A DNA stretch of 64,000 bases, taken from Podarcis raffonei (taxonomy: Eukaryota > Chordata > Lepidosauria > Squamata > Lacertidae). The translations under genes were made by a program, and so were the position numbers. Location: assembly GCF_027172205.1 (NCBI RefSeq), contig NC_070614.1, positions 41,035,001 to 41,099,000 on the forward strand, written 5' to 3'. Positions 1 to 12,700 of the stretch are shown piece by piece (the first letter of the stretch is position 1; each line of letters begins with the position of its first letter). The notes beneath the pieces were generated by a model. It was not told the origin of the DNA. It ran no database searches and was given only the letters and a program-made list of their open reading frames with translations.

Positions 1-119
1 GGTCCCCAGATGTTGTTGAACTACAACTCCCATCACCCCTAGCTAGCAAGGCCAGAGCTCAGGGATGATAGGAGTTGTAGTCCAACAACATCTGGGTACC
101 CACAGGTTGAGAACCGCTG
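1..119. mobile_element. Palindromic hAT-type MITE, left end cut by window
   Basis: The sequence is an inverted repeat. ACTACAACTCCCATCA near position 22 is mirrored by GGAGTTGTAGTCC near 70, and the outer arms read CCAGATGTTGTTG and CAACAACATCTGG. The right end GGTTGAGAACCGCTG is the reverse complement of a Charlie-like hAT terminus (CAGNGGTTCTCAACC). Relatives lie at 15749, 25347, 30654, 33926, 57979 and 63395. No coding capacity is seen. Confidence 0.7.
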
Positions 120-126
120 TTCTAAG

Positions 127-251
127 GTAAGGTTACCAGATTTTTTTCAATGAATCCGGGGACACTTTTCAACTTCAATGGATTTTGTATGGGGACTGAT
201 TTGTAAATCCGGGGACTGTCCCCGGGAAATGGGGACATCTGGTAACCTTAC
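127..251. mobile_element. 125-bp MITE with perfect 15-bp inverted ends
   Basis: The ends are GTAAGGTTACCAGAT and its exact reverse complement ATCTGGTAACCTTAC. They are flanked by TCTAAG at 121-126 and 252-257, a 6-bp direct repeat that looks like a target duplication. The interior is built of GGGGAC/GTCCCC pieces that also pair. The superfamily is not assigned. It directly abuts the hAT MITE to its left. Confidence 0.7.
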
Positions 252-257
252 TCTAAG

Positions 258-1329
258 GAGGTGAATTAAACTAGGGTCTCCAAGGCAAGTGATTTGCCCT
301 TTTTTTAATTGCAGGGTTCTAACTTCCATCACTCCCAACAACACAATAACAAAACAGGTCTTTGCTACACACTTCTGGTGTCCCCAGTTGCGTGTACAGT
401 TCATAAAAAGAAATCTGAATGCTTATAATTTAAAGCCATTTTATACCAGAACAAGAAATAATGTAGAATTTCAGATCAATGTTTTTTTTAAAAAATTGTA
501 CTGTATAACTTAATGGAACAATGTCTATCAAAATAATCCTCAGCGTAGAAGCCAAATGCCATCAGAGTAGAAGAGCCTCTAATTTCAGGATAACAAGAAA
601 ATAACACTTTCACCAGCTATCAATCTCAAGAGGTGTTTCTGTTGCTCAGCTTACGAAATACTTGGAAATTGCTCCTGAAATACAGATGCATGGCTGTACC
701 TTAAACACACAGCTAAGTAAATCCGGTGTTTCTATATAATACTAAGGCATTTCTTCAACAAATAGGACTAGCAGAGGAGGCAATCCATTGCTTTGCTTAC
801 ATCTCTTGCCCAAACATTGTTCCAGGAGTGCTCACGCAGCAGAATTTCCCTGCGGAAACTCGCACACAAAAACGAGAAAGCGTTTAGCTGGCCGGTAAAG
901 GATCTTTCAGCCCATGGAGCTGTCCACTTGGTGTAGTGCTGAAATGCTTATTCTCTAGTTGCGCACAGCTGCAAATCTGGAAGCGCCAAATGTGGGGGTT
1001 TTTTAAAGATATTTGAGAAGTCCCACTGAGAAACTTACTGGTGCTTTCTGTCATTTCCCCCCTTTCCCCCTCTTTTCACACAACATATTTAAATACCATC
1101 TGGTAGACTCCTATTCAGTGAGCAGGAATTAGGAGCCCAGATTAAAAGTAGGGACTCCTGGTTGTTACCCATCTTTCATCCATGGCGGTGTTCCCTTTGA
1201 AGACTAGGAAATGTGACCCCATGTTTCTGCTTCTGATTCCTTCCTTTTACTGAGGGATAGGCAACATGATGCCATCCAGAAGTTGTTGAACGCCATCTCC
1301 CATAATTTCTATTAGCCATGCTGGCTGGG
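258..1329. other. AT-rich intergenic or intronic DNA without recognised feature
   Basis: I see no convincing exon, known repeat or RNA gene here. It probably belongs to an intron of the PRSS53-like gene whose last coding exons lie at 1960 and 3116; the preceding protease exon was not found in it. Confidence 0.4.
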
Positions 1330-1339
1330 GAGATGATGG

Positions 1340-1382
<43 letters not shown>
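1330..1382. repeat. (ATG)n microsatellite
   Basis: About 16 tandem ATG/GAT triplets run directly into the 3' end of a minus-strand CR1-type LINE. The microsatellite probably grew from the triplet tail of that LINE. Confidence 0.85.
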
Positions 1383-1384
<2 letters not shown>

Positions 1385-1760
1385 ATTTATACCCCGCCCA
1401 TCTGGCTGGGTTTCCCCAGCCACTCTGGGCGGCTTCCAACAGAATATTAAAATACAATAATCTATTAAACATTAAAAGCTTCCCTAAACAGGGCTGCCTC
1501 CAGATGTCTTCTAAAAGTCTGGTAGTTGTTTTCCTCTTTGACATCTGGTGGGAGGGTGCTCCACGGGGCGGGTGCCACTACCAAGAAGGCCCTCTGCCTG
1601 GTTCCCTGTAACTTGGCTTCTCGCAGCGAGGGAACCGCCAGAAGGCCCTCAGCGCTGGACCTCAGTGTCCGGGCAGAACGATGGGGGTGGAGACACTCCT
1701 TCAGGTATACTGGACCGATTCGGTGTCCAACAACATTGGGAGCGCACCATGTTGACTACC
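1381..1760 (-). mobile_element. CR1/L3-type LINE 3' end, 5'-truncated
   Basis: On the plus strand the copy starts with TTTATTTATACCCCGCCCAT and then CCACTCTGGGCGGCTTCC. This is the reverse complement of the 3' signature (GGAAGC-GCCCAGAGTGGCTGGGG) seen in the copies at 29819, 31484, 32640 and 37480. Degenerate coding sequence of the reverse transcriptase C-terminus follows to about 1760. The right boundary is approximate. Confidence 0.7.
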
Positions 1761-1959
1761 TCAGTTCACTCACTCACTCACTCATTCTGTTTGTTATTAA
1801 CTTTCCCCCCAGAGTGACCCAAAGTGACTTACACTAAAACCAATTAAGAATATCCAGTAAAAATCTAAAAGCACACACATCTGATTTGGATGGCATCATG
1901 CTCTGTATTTTGGCTCCTGTTGGACTTCTATGTTAATATTTTCATTCTTTGACCTCTAG

Positions 1960-3132
<1,173 letters not shown>

Positions 3133-3534
3133 TAAGACAAAGAAGAAAGGACAAAACTGGACACGGAACAGACCACGCTTGGCTGAATGAAAAACTTGGT
3201 GGCATCCCTTCTCGTCCACCTCTGGTTCTGCCTCCCACTCAAGAAATGATCCGAGAGCGTTGCTGGCTCCCACCACACAGCAGAGTCTGGGGAGGCGGGC
3301 TCCTTCCAGCTACCAGACGGACAGTTCTTTGTTCCTATCTCAGAACAATCCAGGGGGCTGCATTCGGGTTTGTCGGGGAGAGGGGAACAACACCCATCAC
3401 ACCTGATGCCAACCCTGCAAAATAACACTAAGAGCCCTGCCCTGCTGGGCAAAATGGAGGGGGGCAGACTATAGCAAGATGCAGTTGCTTCTCAGGATAT
3501 TTCCCCTCTCCTTTCCTAGACTGCATAATTGGAA

Positions 3535-3660
3535 CCAAGAGGCCAGTCAGGTGCTCAGACAATAAGGCTGGCCTTGGACAAGCCACCCCCTTCAACCTAC
3601 TTCACAAGTGTGTTGCGAAGGATAAAATGAGGCAGGTATATGAGGACCCTCAGAGCAAGG
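3535..3660 (+). repeat. MIR/CORE-SINE-like relic
   Basis: CCTTGGACAAGCCAC followed by GATAAAATGAGG resembles the conserved core of MIR elements (CTTGGGCAAGTCAC, TAAAATGGGG). It is old and boundaries are approximate. It lies in the probable PRSS53 3' UTR. Confidence 0.4.
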
Positions 3661-5100
3661 CCAGAAACCTGCCACTTCCATAACTGTCTGCTTCAGTGGG
3701 CGAAAGACAGACTCACAGGGCCAAACTTGAGACCTTGTCCAGGGCTGGAGTGAATCTGAATTAGCATCATAACAGGTTGGGTCTGAAACTTGATTTATGT
3801 GATGAAATCCAGCTTCTAATCTCCAAGCGTAGCTGCGTTTTTCAGAAGGCAGAGTACGACATGAGGCAACAGGCCAACATTCCTTTGCACAGGTGGTTTT
3901 TCTTGTTGTGCTGAACTGCTGCCCACCTTTGCAAAGGGAATTCTAGCAGGGCGGCAGGGCAGGGGATATACAGCACCTCTTATCAGCTTTTCTAGTGAGT
4001 ACGGTGTTTTATTCTATTTATTTAAATCATCCATACATATGGTGTGACACTACTAAACCAAATTTCAGATTTCTAGCTCAGGTGGAAATACTACTCTCAG
4101 TAGTCATTTACCTATAGCATAATCAAATGTACATACTTCCTTCAAGAGTCGGTGTTTTAGTATCTCAGAAACCCTTTAGTGTAGACTGGCTAAGAGACTG
4201 AATTTGGTAATCGTACAATTGACAGAGATGAATGTGTGTAGCTGTGTGTGTGTGCATATTCATCTTAATACTTCATTGTACAAAATAATTTGAAGGTGTG
4301 GAACATTTTCAAGAGATCCACTCTTCCATTTCTATGCCTAAGCAGAGAACACAGGCATTTCTGCTCAGAACAGATTTGAAAGTTTCAACTGGGAGGTACC
4401 AGGCACAGGAACATTTCGCTGACGACACCGCAGTTGTCGAATTCTCTCCTGGGGAAGATCCAACACTGTTTTTACACAACTGCTGATTTTTTTTTCTATT
4501 CTGGAAGGCATGCTATTTTATCTTACAATCATTTTTGAACTTTTTAATATGGTTTTAATGCTGCTGTGTTTTTATATATATTTATACTTGATCAACCAGA
4601 TGTTGTACATTGTTATATTTTGGTGTCTTTCGGCAATGCTTCGAACAATTGTGTGGGAAAGGGGGAAATAAATATTTTTGAAAATCCAAGCGCTGTAGTT
4701 GTCTGTGCCAGAAAAGCAAAAATTAGAGCCCTCCTCCACCCCAAGAATCCATAACATAGCTTTCATGGCTGTTATCATTAATGCATTACTATTAAATTTA
4801 AGAGCTTGTAGCTATTGATAGTCTTATCCCCATTAATTTGAATAATCCTCTTTCAAAGTCATCCAAAAAGCTCACCATCGCTATACAGTATGTTGCAGGA
4901 GCTAAGAACATTTTGTACACCTCTATTGTGTCACCCCTTCCAATAAATTCCACTAAACTTGCCAGAAGTGGTTTCTTAATAGGCCTGGGCTGTGCTCTGA
5001 TGGGTTGTGAAAAAAAACCCCAGATTAAAATATATTGCCTGAGGCAAGCGGCTTGTGTGTGCTAACTTGGGCAACCATTGCCATCCTGGTGCCCTCCATA
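3661..5100 (+). other. Probable PRSS53 3' untranslated region and downstream DNA
   Basis: No open frame of note. The AT-rich stretch at about 4490-4680 with several T-runs ends in an AATAAA at 4667-4672 and looks like the end of a plus-strand transcript. The link to PRSS53 is inferred from strand and position only. Confidence 0.35.
4667..4672 (+). terminator. Candidate polyadenylation signal AATAAA for PRSS53
   Basis: AATAAA is followed by T-rich then G/T-rich sequence (TATTTTTG, TGTAGTTGTCTGTG), a fitting downstream element. It would give a 3' UTR of about 1.5 kb after the stop at 3132. Confidence 0.4.
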
Positions 5101-5108
5101 TGTTTTCG

Positions 5109-5651
5109 ACTGGATAGCTCAGTTGGTTAGAGCGCGGTGCTGATAATGCCAAGGTTGCATGTTCAAAACCCGTTAGGGACAGCTGCATATTTCTGCACAG
5201 CAGGGGGCTGGACTAGATGACCCTCAGATTCCCTTCTGTCAGGAGTGAATGCAGGAGCCAGGCCCTGTGACCAGTAGGGCTTCGCAGGACTGGGGCCTTT
5301 CTAAGTTTGTTCTGGAGAGGCAAGGCGCGGCCGCACAGGTGAGGCCGATTGGTAACTCACAGCACCTGGTGGCAAGACCCGGGAAGGGATATAAGGTCAG
5401 CATTTCCCTTTGGCTCTTTGCCATAGCAACTCATTTCCTGCCTTGCTGCGTTTGGCTTCTTGCTTCCTGATCCTCGGACCCTTGACTTTGTGACTCCTTG
5501 CTTCTTGACCCTCGGAGCCCTGGCTTCTGGACTCTCGTTCCTGCTCCCACCCCGCCATCTTGCCCCCGGTCCCGATGTCCTCAGCCGGGATTTCAATCGC
5601 CCATAGACCAGACCATGACACCTTCCAGCTCTGCAATTCTATGATTCCATG
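5109..5651 (+). mobile_element. tRNA-Ile-derived SINE, split by an LTR insertion
   Basis: The head TGGATAGCTCAGTTGGTTAG with GCTGATAATGCCAAGGTTGC preserves tRNA boxes A and B. It is followed by the body GGGGGCTGGACTAGATGACC and, after the insertion, the tail CCTTCCAGCTCTGCAATTCT. Other copies are at 18225-18358 (+) and 63341-63574 (-). The tRNA-like part is not a functional tRNA gene: it runs without a break into the SINE body. Confidence 0.8.
5237..5620 (+). mobile_element. Solo LTR (gypsy or ERV type) inserted in a SINE
   Basis: A 384-bp block begins TGTCAG and ends TGACA. It is flanked on both sides by CCTTC (5232-5236 and 5621-5625), a 5-bp target duplication, and it interrupts an otherwise continuous SINE. 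GGGATATAAGGTC near 5390 is a plausible promoter TATA box. No internal retroelement genes are present, so it is a solo LTR left by recombination. It is younger than the SINE. Family assignment beyond LTR retroelement is not possible by eye. Confidence 0.75.
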
Positions 5652-6019
5652 ACTGGAACTCCCAGTCAGCACGTGTCGTACGGCAGTGTGCAAGATTTGT
5701 GGACCTGGGCCTAAGGACAAATCCTGTGTGAAGCAGTGAGTACCCACCAGCAGATTTGCTTGGATCCACCCTGTAGAGTCCATCCCCCCCCCCCGAGCCC
5801 TTTTACCTGAGCTATTTTATGCCCACCCACTGCTATGAGGAGATCTTGTGAATGCAGGTCTCTCAGGGTCAAACCTGCAGGCTTTCTGCTTGTTCTTTTA
5901 AAAGCATCTAGTTGGTTTGAGGAAGACAGCAAATCAGAGAGTGAGAGTGAGAGGAAACACTTCTTTTTAGAAACCAAGAACAATTTATTTGCAGTTTTAA
6001 GTGTTTCACAGATCAGGTA

Positions 6020-6040
6020 TGGCCACCAGGTGGCGCCAAG
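6020..6040 (+). promoter_or_regulatory. CTCF-type motif, forward
   Basis: TGGCCACCAGGTGGCGCCAA matches the 19-bp CTCF consensus (TGGCCACCAGGGGGCGCTA) at all but two or three positions. It lies between PRSS53 and the 3' side of ZNF646. Its orientation is opposite to the motifs at 21158, 39058 and 62421. Binding is not shown by sequence alone. Confidence 0.6.
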
Positions 6041-6049
6041 TACCCTACG

Positions 6050-9000
6050 AAAATTGATTCCTTCCTATTACAGTACTGGGCAAGGTGTTTGGGGGCAGGG
6101 AGAGGTCCTACGAGGGATCTAGAGTCCTGGGATGTTGCTCCATCTCTGGGAGGGCAGTGAGAACTAGTACATTAGAGCAGGTGAGGAAAGGAAAATGGCT
6201 TCTTATGTTTTAAATGTTTTGTCCCCGCCCGCCCTTAAAAAAAATATGAAATCCCATAAACGTTCACAGTGAAGTGCATGTTAAGTAACATACTGAATGG
6301 TGATTATTTAGAGAACTGGATTAAGGAGAAAGAGAAGTGGGTGGGGGAAACATTTCAAAACATAAGAAATCAGAACAAAATTATTTTAATTCCATAAAGG
6401 TTTTGGCTGACCAAAAGCCAGAATGTCAGTTGTTGAAAACAGCAGCATAAAACAGGACTGTTTAGTACATCTGAGTGTGTCATAAAAATAAAAAACTGAG
6501 AGGGGGGGATATAACAAAATAAACAAACACATATATATGTCCCTCCCTCCCCAATAAAAAATATTACCCAACTATGTTAGAAATTCTATAAAACGTTCAT
6601 CACAATAGAGAATTCTCAGCTACTTAAAAATGACTACTCTTTCTCTGAACCAAACCGCTGAAGAACCTGGATGGCTTTCACTCAGACCCCTTGCACCGCA
6701 CACAGGTTCATCTGTGGCAGGCTGAGAAATTCTGCCTGGATGCGGAAAGCGTGGAGGTTGGTCTCGGAACAGCAGTGAGCCCTTCGCCCACGCCAGCCAA
6801 CCCACCACAACAGAAGAGGAAAGACGCAGCAGTCAAGTTTCTAGTCCGCTTGTTTCAAAAATAGCTTAAAAGGTTCTTCGGAAAGGATTCCACATCCCCT
6901 GCCCCTAGCCTATCACTACAAACATGGCCACCCCTTTTACAAGTTTTAGATCGTGCGAGTAGGAATCCATCCAAGCATTACAGCCAGCTAGTGCCCAGTT
7001 AGGAAGGTACCACTTTGGACTGAGGAAGGGGTGGAAGCATGCTTTGTTTTATTAAAACCCTTGCTGTATTTGAGGAACTAGCACATTGCGGAGAAAGGTT
7101 TAGCGCGATGTGCTAGTTTTTGAGAAGCCAGGAAGAGTTCAAATGCGGAAGGTTTCAAACCTCCAATTCTTTATTTGCAGCCCCAACAGGGATCTACCGG
7201 GTGTCTTGCCCGGTATCTGCTTAGCACCTTGCGGAGAACCAAAATATCTCATTAATAAAATTTAAAAGATAGGTTGAAGAGATCAAGCTGGGAAAACATA
7301 CTGGAAGTTCTTGAGAGAGAGAAGCCCCTGCTTCCCTCAAGGCACACACCCGAGCTTCGTCAAAGGGCTTGCTTCAGCCAGCATAGAGCTGACTGCATGT
7401 ATCACTTGCCAAAGCGCCATAAAAGTCTTGCCAGGGCAGGAGGAAGGAAAGGAGAAGACGCCTCAGGAGGGGGCGCAGGAGACAATCAACTGCCCGAGGC
7501 ATCCTGAGTCTCCTCAAGCATCCAAACCAGGTGCAATTATTAACAAGCCTTCATATTTAACATCTAGTGTTATTTAAAGAATACCCTCAGGTGGGAAAAG
7601 GGGCTGACAATTACTAAGATCCTAGCAGGCATGGAAGGAGACTTCTCACTCCACTGAAGTCAATCAGTGGAGGCTGGTCCACTCATGCAAGCAGGGCGCT
7701 GCCCCATCAACCTCAATGTGCCCTCGGCCAACCCCCACCTGCCCGCTTTCTTCTTTTGGCTTGTTTTGCCATTTTAAAACTCTGCAGGGAGATGGATATG
7801 CTGGCTCTGCCTGTCACTGTCACCTGTGGTTGGGCCTCCCTGCCTCTCCAAAGACACCAGATGCCCCGGAGAAGGGGGCTTCCCTTCTTCTGGGGAGGGA
7901 GAGGGCTAAATCGCCCCTCTGCACCTGCCGCCATCCTAATTGCTCCCTGCCCCACAAAGCTGCACGCTGAATGCAAAGATGCGCCCAGTGTGATGTGCAG
8001 TTTGATCCTGATTCACTTCCTCCATGCATCTCGGAACAAGGACTGAGTCAGAACCAAACCCAACGTGACGTTTAGTGGCGGCACTGCACGACTCCTTTTA
8101 ACTGCACAGGGGGCGTGTTCCTTCCCACTGCAATAAACATGGCCAAAGGGCACAGGAGATCCTGCTGGAGTTCACAGGTAGAACAGAAGGTTAAAGCCAC
8201 TCTCCCCCCCCAGTCTGATCTGGCTTGACCCCTCCACCCGCCAGCGCATCAGCAGGTGAAAGACAAATGAACAGTGCCATGCCAAACCACCTAATAAATG
8301 CCACATTTAGTTTGGCCCTCAGAATCACCCCTAAAGGAGAGCTGTGATGCTCAAAGGAGCGTTGGGCAATGAGCTGTCATCTTGGCACCTCTGTGAGGTC
8401 TCCTCCTCTGGCTCCCGCTTTCGTTCCTGCATTTGGGGTCTTCTCTTCCTTCCTCTGGTGCAGAGGTGCCTTAGAACTACACATCTGTAGAGACCTCTAC
8501 AGATCGGATGATCCCTGTACCACTGGGGAGGAGGTGGTTTTAGAGGAAATACACACAGAGAGGTGGTGGTACCTGCAAAACCTTTCTTTTTCCTGAGGGT
8601 TAGGACCAGAAGTAACCTGTCCAACTGATTACGGACATTTGTTTACCGTGCTCCCACTGGTTCCACTAGGGCCTGTGTGGGGAGACCGTTCCAGGTCCAG
8701 TTTTGCAAAGATTAAGGTCAACAATCCAGACTGTACACTGAGTACACTTTTAGCACACATCGTTTCCTCAAAGAACCCTGGGAAATGTAGTTTGCTAAAG
8801 ATGCTGGGAGCTGCAGCTCCATCCCCATGAGGGCAAACTACTGCTCCTGGGATTCTTCAGGGGAAGCCGTGTGAATTAAATGTGCTTTACATGTATATCC
8901 TGCGCCTGTGACCTTAATTTCCTCACCTAAACTCAAAGCTTTAAGTCAATCACCTCTAGGAATCCATTCTAGTAATCAACACAATAATCTTTTAGTGACA

Positions 9001-9231
9001 CTTCTCCAGAACCCGCTTCGAAAAGACGTCAAAGCCTACAAATTTGGACAAGTTGTAAAAACTCTCTTTCGCACCAAGAAAACGTATACAAGTTTCCAGT
9101 TAAGGAGGTAGTAGTAATCCAAAGTTACTCCACACCAAGGATGCTTGTTTGTACTCATTCAGCAACTAAAACTGAGCTCACCCTCCCCATTTGTTTGTTT
9201 AGGACAGTACGTTTTTGATTCTACTTTTGTT
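6050..9231. other. Intergenic DNA between PRSS53 and ZNF646, no recognised gene
   Basis: Open frames here (for example around 7713-8046) occur on both strands over the same bases and lack splice context or family resemblance, so I do not call them. CAGTGGAGGCTGGTCC at about 7667 and AGTGGCGGCACTG at about 8073 may be the ends of a decayed hAT-like element. Several AATAAA and TTTATT words exist, but none can be assigned firmly. Confidence 0.4.
8755..8890. repeat. Decayed palindromic MITE
   Basis: CCTGGGAAATGTAGTTTGCT is mirrored by AAACTACTGCTCCTGGGATT about 70 bp later. A relative lies at about 63805-63910 (AAACTACAGTTCCCAGGATT). The hairpin-like layout suggests a nonautonomous DNA transposon; the family is unassigned. 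Confidence 0.5.
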
Positions 9232-9237
9232 TTTATT
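9232..9237 (-). terminator. Candidate polyadenylation signal for ZNF646
   Basis: TTTATT on the plus strand reads AATAAA on the minus strand, about 520 bases past the ZNF646 stop at 9759. T-rich and GT-rich sequence is not obvious beyond it, so a more distal signal cannot be excluded (for example TTTATT near 7158 or 7050). Confidence 0.4.
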
Positions 9238-9758
9238 AAAAAAAACCAGGACTTTAAATACCATACGCGGCTTAAACACAAACTTGCTAACTTATCTGAC
9301 TTTCAAAATGGATTTTAGAAGTATAAAAAACAGTTTGAAAACTCAAATCAGTATGGGGTTTAAGCACATGCCTGAAAGGTTCCGAGGGGGGCTAAAATTC
9401 AGTTCTCAAAACAGGATCCAAGCTTACGAAGGTACAGGTTGCCGGAGGGGAGCACTTCCAAGTGACACAAAAGAGGCGTCGTTGGAGTGCTCAATACAAC
9501 ATTCCATCGAATGTTTGCCCCGCCCCGCAGTGTCTTTGGACCCTGGTGTTCTACAGAGAATGGGGGGTCTTGCACCCAATTTCCTCCATATTTTCACCCA
9601 CTGGGTATCCCTGACCCTCTTCCTTCCCCCCTCCCCAAAGCATGGCCAACTGATCCCAGGGGTACGGCTCCCCACCCAGCCTTTCAAATTTCCCTGCAGC
9701 TGGAGGTCCCTGCCCTACCATCCTTGGCACACGTGGTCCCTGCACGGGCTGCCCGCCC

Positions 9759-12700
9759 TCAGCTCACGTCCCCCGGAGCACTGCCCCTAGCAGCAGGGTA
9801 CCCGCCATCCTTGGCATGTGACAGCAGGTGTTGCTGGAAGCTGAGCTGGTGGGAGAACCCCTTGGAGCAGACGGCGCAGGAGAAAGGCCCTTCCTCCTTG
9901 AGGCCGCCGTGAGCCTTGGCGTGGGCGGCTAAGCGGCGGGCGGTCCGGAAGGCTTTGCCGCAGCGGGGGCAGCGATGGCGCCTCTTGTCCGTGTGGACGT
10001 GGAGGTGATTCTTGAGGGCCAGGAGGTTGTGGAACTCCTTCTGGCAGGTGGGGCAGCGGTAGAGGCCGGTGGCGTGCGCCTTCTTGTGGTTGAGGAGGCT
10101 GCCGGCGTGGCGGTACGTCCGCTCGCAACTGTTGCACTTGTAGGGCCGCTCGTCTGGCGGCTGGCTGGCTGCTTCTTCTGCACAACAGGAGGAGGAAGAC
10201 GAAGGATCGGCCGCTTTCTCTTCAGCGACATCCGCCGCCGCCTCGGACTGGTGTCTCCTCAGGTGGCGCTTGAGGCTCCGAGACGCTCGGTAAGGCTTGC
10301 CGCACTCGGAACACTGGAAGCGTTTCTTTGCGTGGACGCGGCTGTGGTTCCTCAGAGCAGCGCGGTTGGGGAAGTGTTTGGGGCACGTCTGGCACTGGAA
10401 AGAGCCCGGAGGGGCCTCGCCTGGGCTGCTGCCCCCCTGCTCCCTTTGGGGAGCGGCCAGGCTCCCCTCTCGCTCTTGCCCTGGAGAGCTCTGGCCGCAT
10501 GGGTGAGGCCTGCGCTGATGCCGCAGAAGCTGCCGCTGCCACTTGAAGGCCTTGCCGCAATCTGGGCACTGGTGGCGTTTCACTTCGTAGTGGATGCGCT
10601 GGTGGTTCTTGAGGGACATGAGGTTGGGGTAGGCCTTGCTGCACAGCGAGCAAGCAAAGTGCCCCGTCTTGTGGCTCTTCTGGTGGTTTAGCAGGCTCCC
10701 CGCGTGGCGGTACGTGCGCCCACACTCCTCGCACCGGTAAGGGCGCTCTTCAGGGTCCGGGCGGCGCTTGGCGGCGCTGCTGAGAGAGTGGGCCAGACTG
10801 GCCCCCTTGCCTGCCCGCTTGGCGTGAGCGGACCTCCGGGGAGGGTGGGAGGAGGAAAGGTCCCGCTTCCGATCGCGATGGACGCGCTGGTGGCTGGCCA
10901 GCTGCTTCTGGAGCCGGAAGGCCTTGGGGCACTCGGGGCAGCGGTAGCGTTTGGTTTCAAAGTGGGTGCGGTTGTGGTTCTTGAGGGCCATGAGGTTGAA
11001 GAACTGCTTCTGGCAGACGCCGCAATGGAACAGGCCGGTCTTGTGTGTCTGTTTGTGGTTGATCAGGCTGCCTGCGTGCTTGTAGCTCCGCTCGCAAACG
11101 TCACACTGGAAGGGGCGCTCCAAAGGGGAGCCCTCCTCTTCAGCAGACGGACCGCCGTTTTCTTCTCCCTCCACTTTTCCAGTCTCTTGGTCAAAATGTA
11201 GAGCCCGGTGGGCCTCCAGGCCAGCTAGTCCCTCACAGGCCTCCCCGCAGACACCACACGCCTGGATATCTTTCTCCTCAGACTGGCCAGCAGCCAACGC
11301 TTCCTGTCCTGATTTTTCCTCCACGACGGGAGATGGGAGAGGGGAAGAGGAAGTGTTTGGCAGATCTTGCCCCTTTTGCTGTGCCACAGCCCTCCCGTCA
11401 AGGGACTCCTCCTTCGGCGCCTCGCAACCAACAGGCAGGCCCCCTGCTCCTGCAGGGTCTGGTTGCCGGAGTTCCGGCACGCTGCCATTCACCTTACACC
11501 TTGGGTGGTTCCGGAGGTGGTTCCGGTAGGCAGACAGATTGGGGTACTGCCGGCAGCAGAAGCCACACTGGTAATCTCCAATCTGGTGGATCTTCTTGTG
11601 ATTGACCAAGCTGCCACCGTGCCGGTAAGTTTTGCCGCACTGACCGCAGGCGTAAGGCCGGTTGTCCAGGGGTTCGACGGCAGTAGCCGGCGCTTCTGTT
11701 GGGGGCGGAGGCTCCTGTTCCTCCTCCAGGCGCGGGGCTCGTCGGAGCTGGATCGAAGTGTCAGCCAAGGCGGCGGCCTTCTCCTCCTGGTGCCCCTCGC
11801 TGTGTTCTTCCAAGCTGGCCATATCGTCAAATGTCTGGCCGCAATAGCCGCAGATGTGAGAGAGGAGCTGCTCCTCTTCCTGGTCGCCTGCCCTGTCCAG
11901 CCGTTCGCCTGCCTCCCTTTCGAGCACCGCCTCCTGCTCCTCCCCCTGGTGTTCGCCCTCTTCGTGCAGGAGGCTGTGATGGCGCTCAAGGTCCTCCTCG
12001 CTGGGGAAGATCATGCCACAGAGGCTGCAGAGAAAGGGCTGCTCTTCAGCGCTGCCATCCCCACCAGGGCTGCCCCAGCCAGACGCTGTGGCTTTGGTGT
12101 GACCATGGAAGTGGTTTTTCAAAGCCAGAAGACTGGGATATTCCTTGGGGCAGAGGGAGCACTGGTAGATGCCGAGCTGGTGGGTTTCCTTATGACTCAT
12201 CAAGCTGCTCACCTGGTTGAAGCTGAGCCCACACTGCTCGCAGAGGTAGGGGAGCACCTCAACGTCACCAGGCAATGGCGAGGCGGCTTCCGATTTGGAC
12301 GGCCAGCCGTTCACGGCAGCGCCTTCTTCTAGAATGCTGTAGGTGTCCTGGAACTCGTCGCCAGAGAACAACGCCCCAGGCACAGTGGCTCCATCTTCGG
12401 CATCCTCCTCCTCGTTCGTAGCCACGGCAACCCCCGATGGTCCCCTCCGAGGCCTCTGATGTCCACGCAAGTGGCTCTTCAGGGAGGCGACATTCTGGAA
12501 GTGCTTCCCGCAAAGCGAGCAGCTGAAGTCGCCTGTCTGGTGAGTCTGCTTGTGGTTGATGAGGCTCCCTGAGTGCCGGTACGACTTGCCGCACTGATCG
12601 CACCCGTAGAGCCGCTGGATGGGCGACTCGGGCCTCTCGGCCATCCCTTCGGACCACTCCCCTTCGCTCCTGTGCTGGAGGGTGTGGTTCTGGAGTCCGT

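Noticed and set aside
5109-5180. tRNA-Ile-like gene
   Set aside because: It has boxes A and B but runs into a SINE body with SINE tail. The same unit recurs at 18225 and 63341.
7713-8046. Overlapping 70-96 codon frames on both strands
   Set aside because: No splice sites, no start context and no recognisable domain. Probably part of an old repeat.
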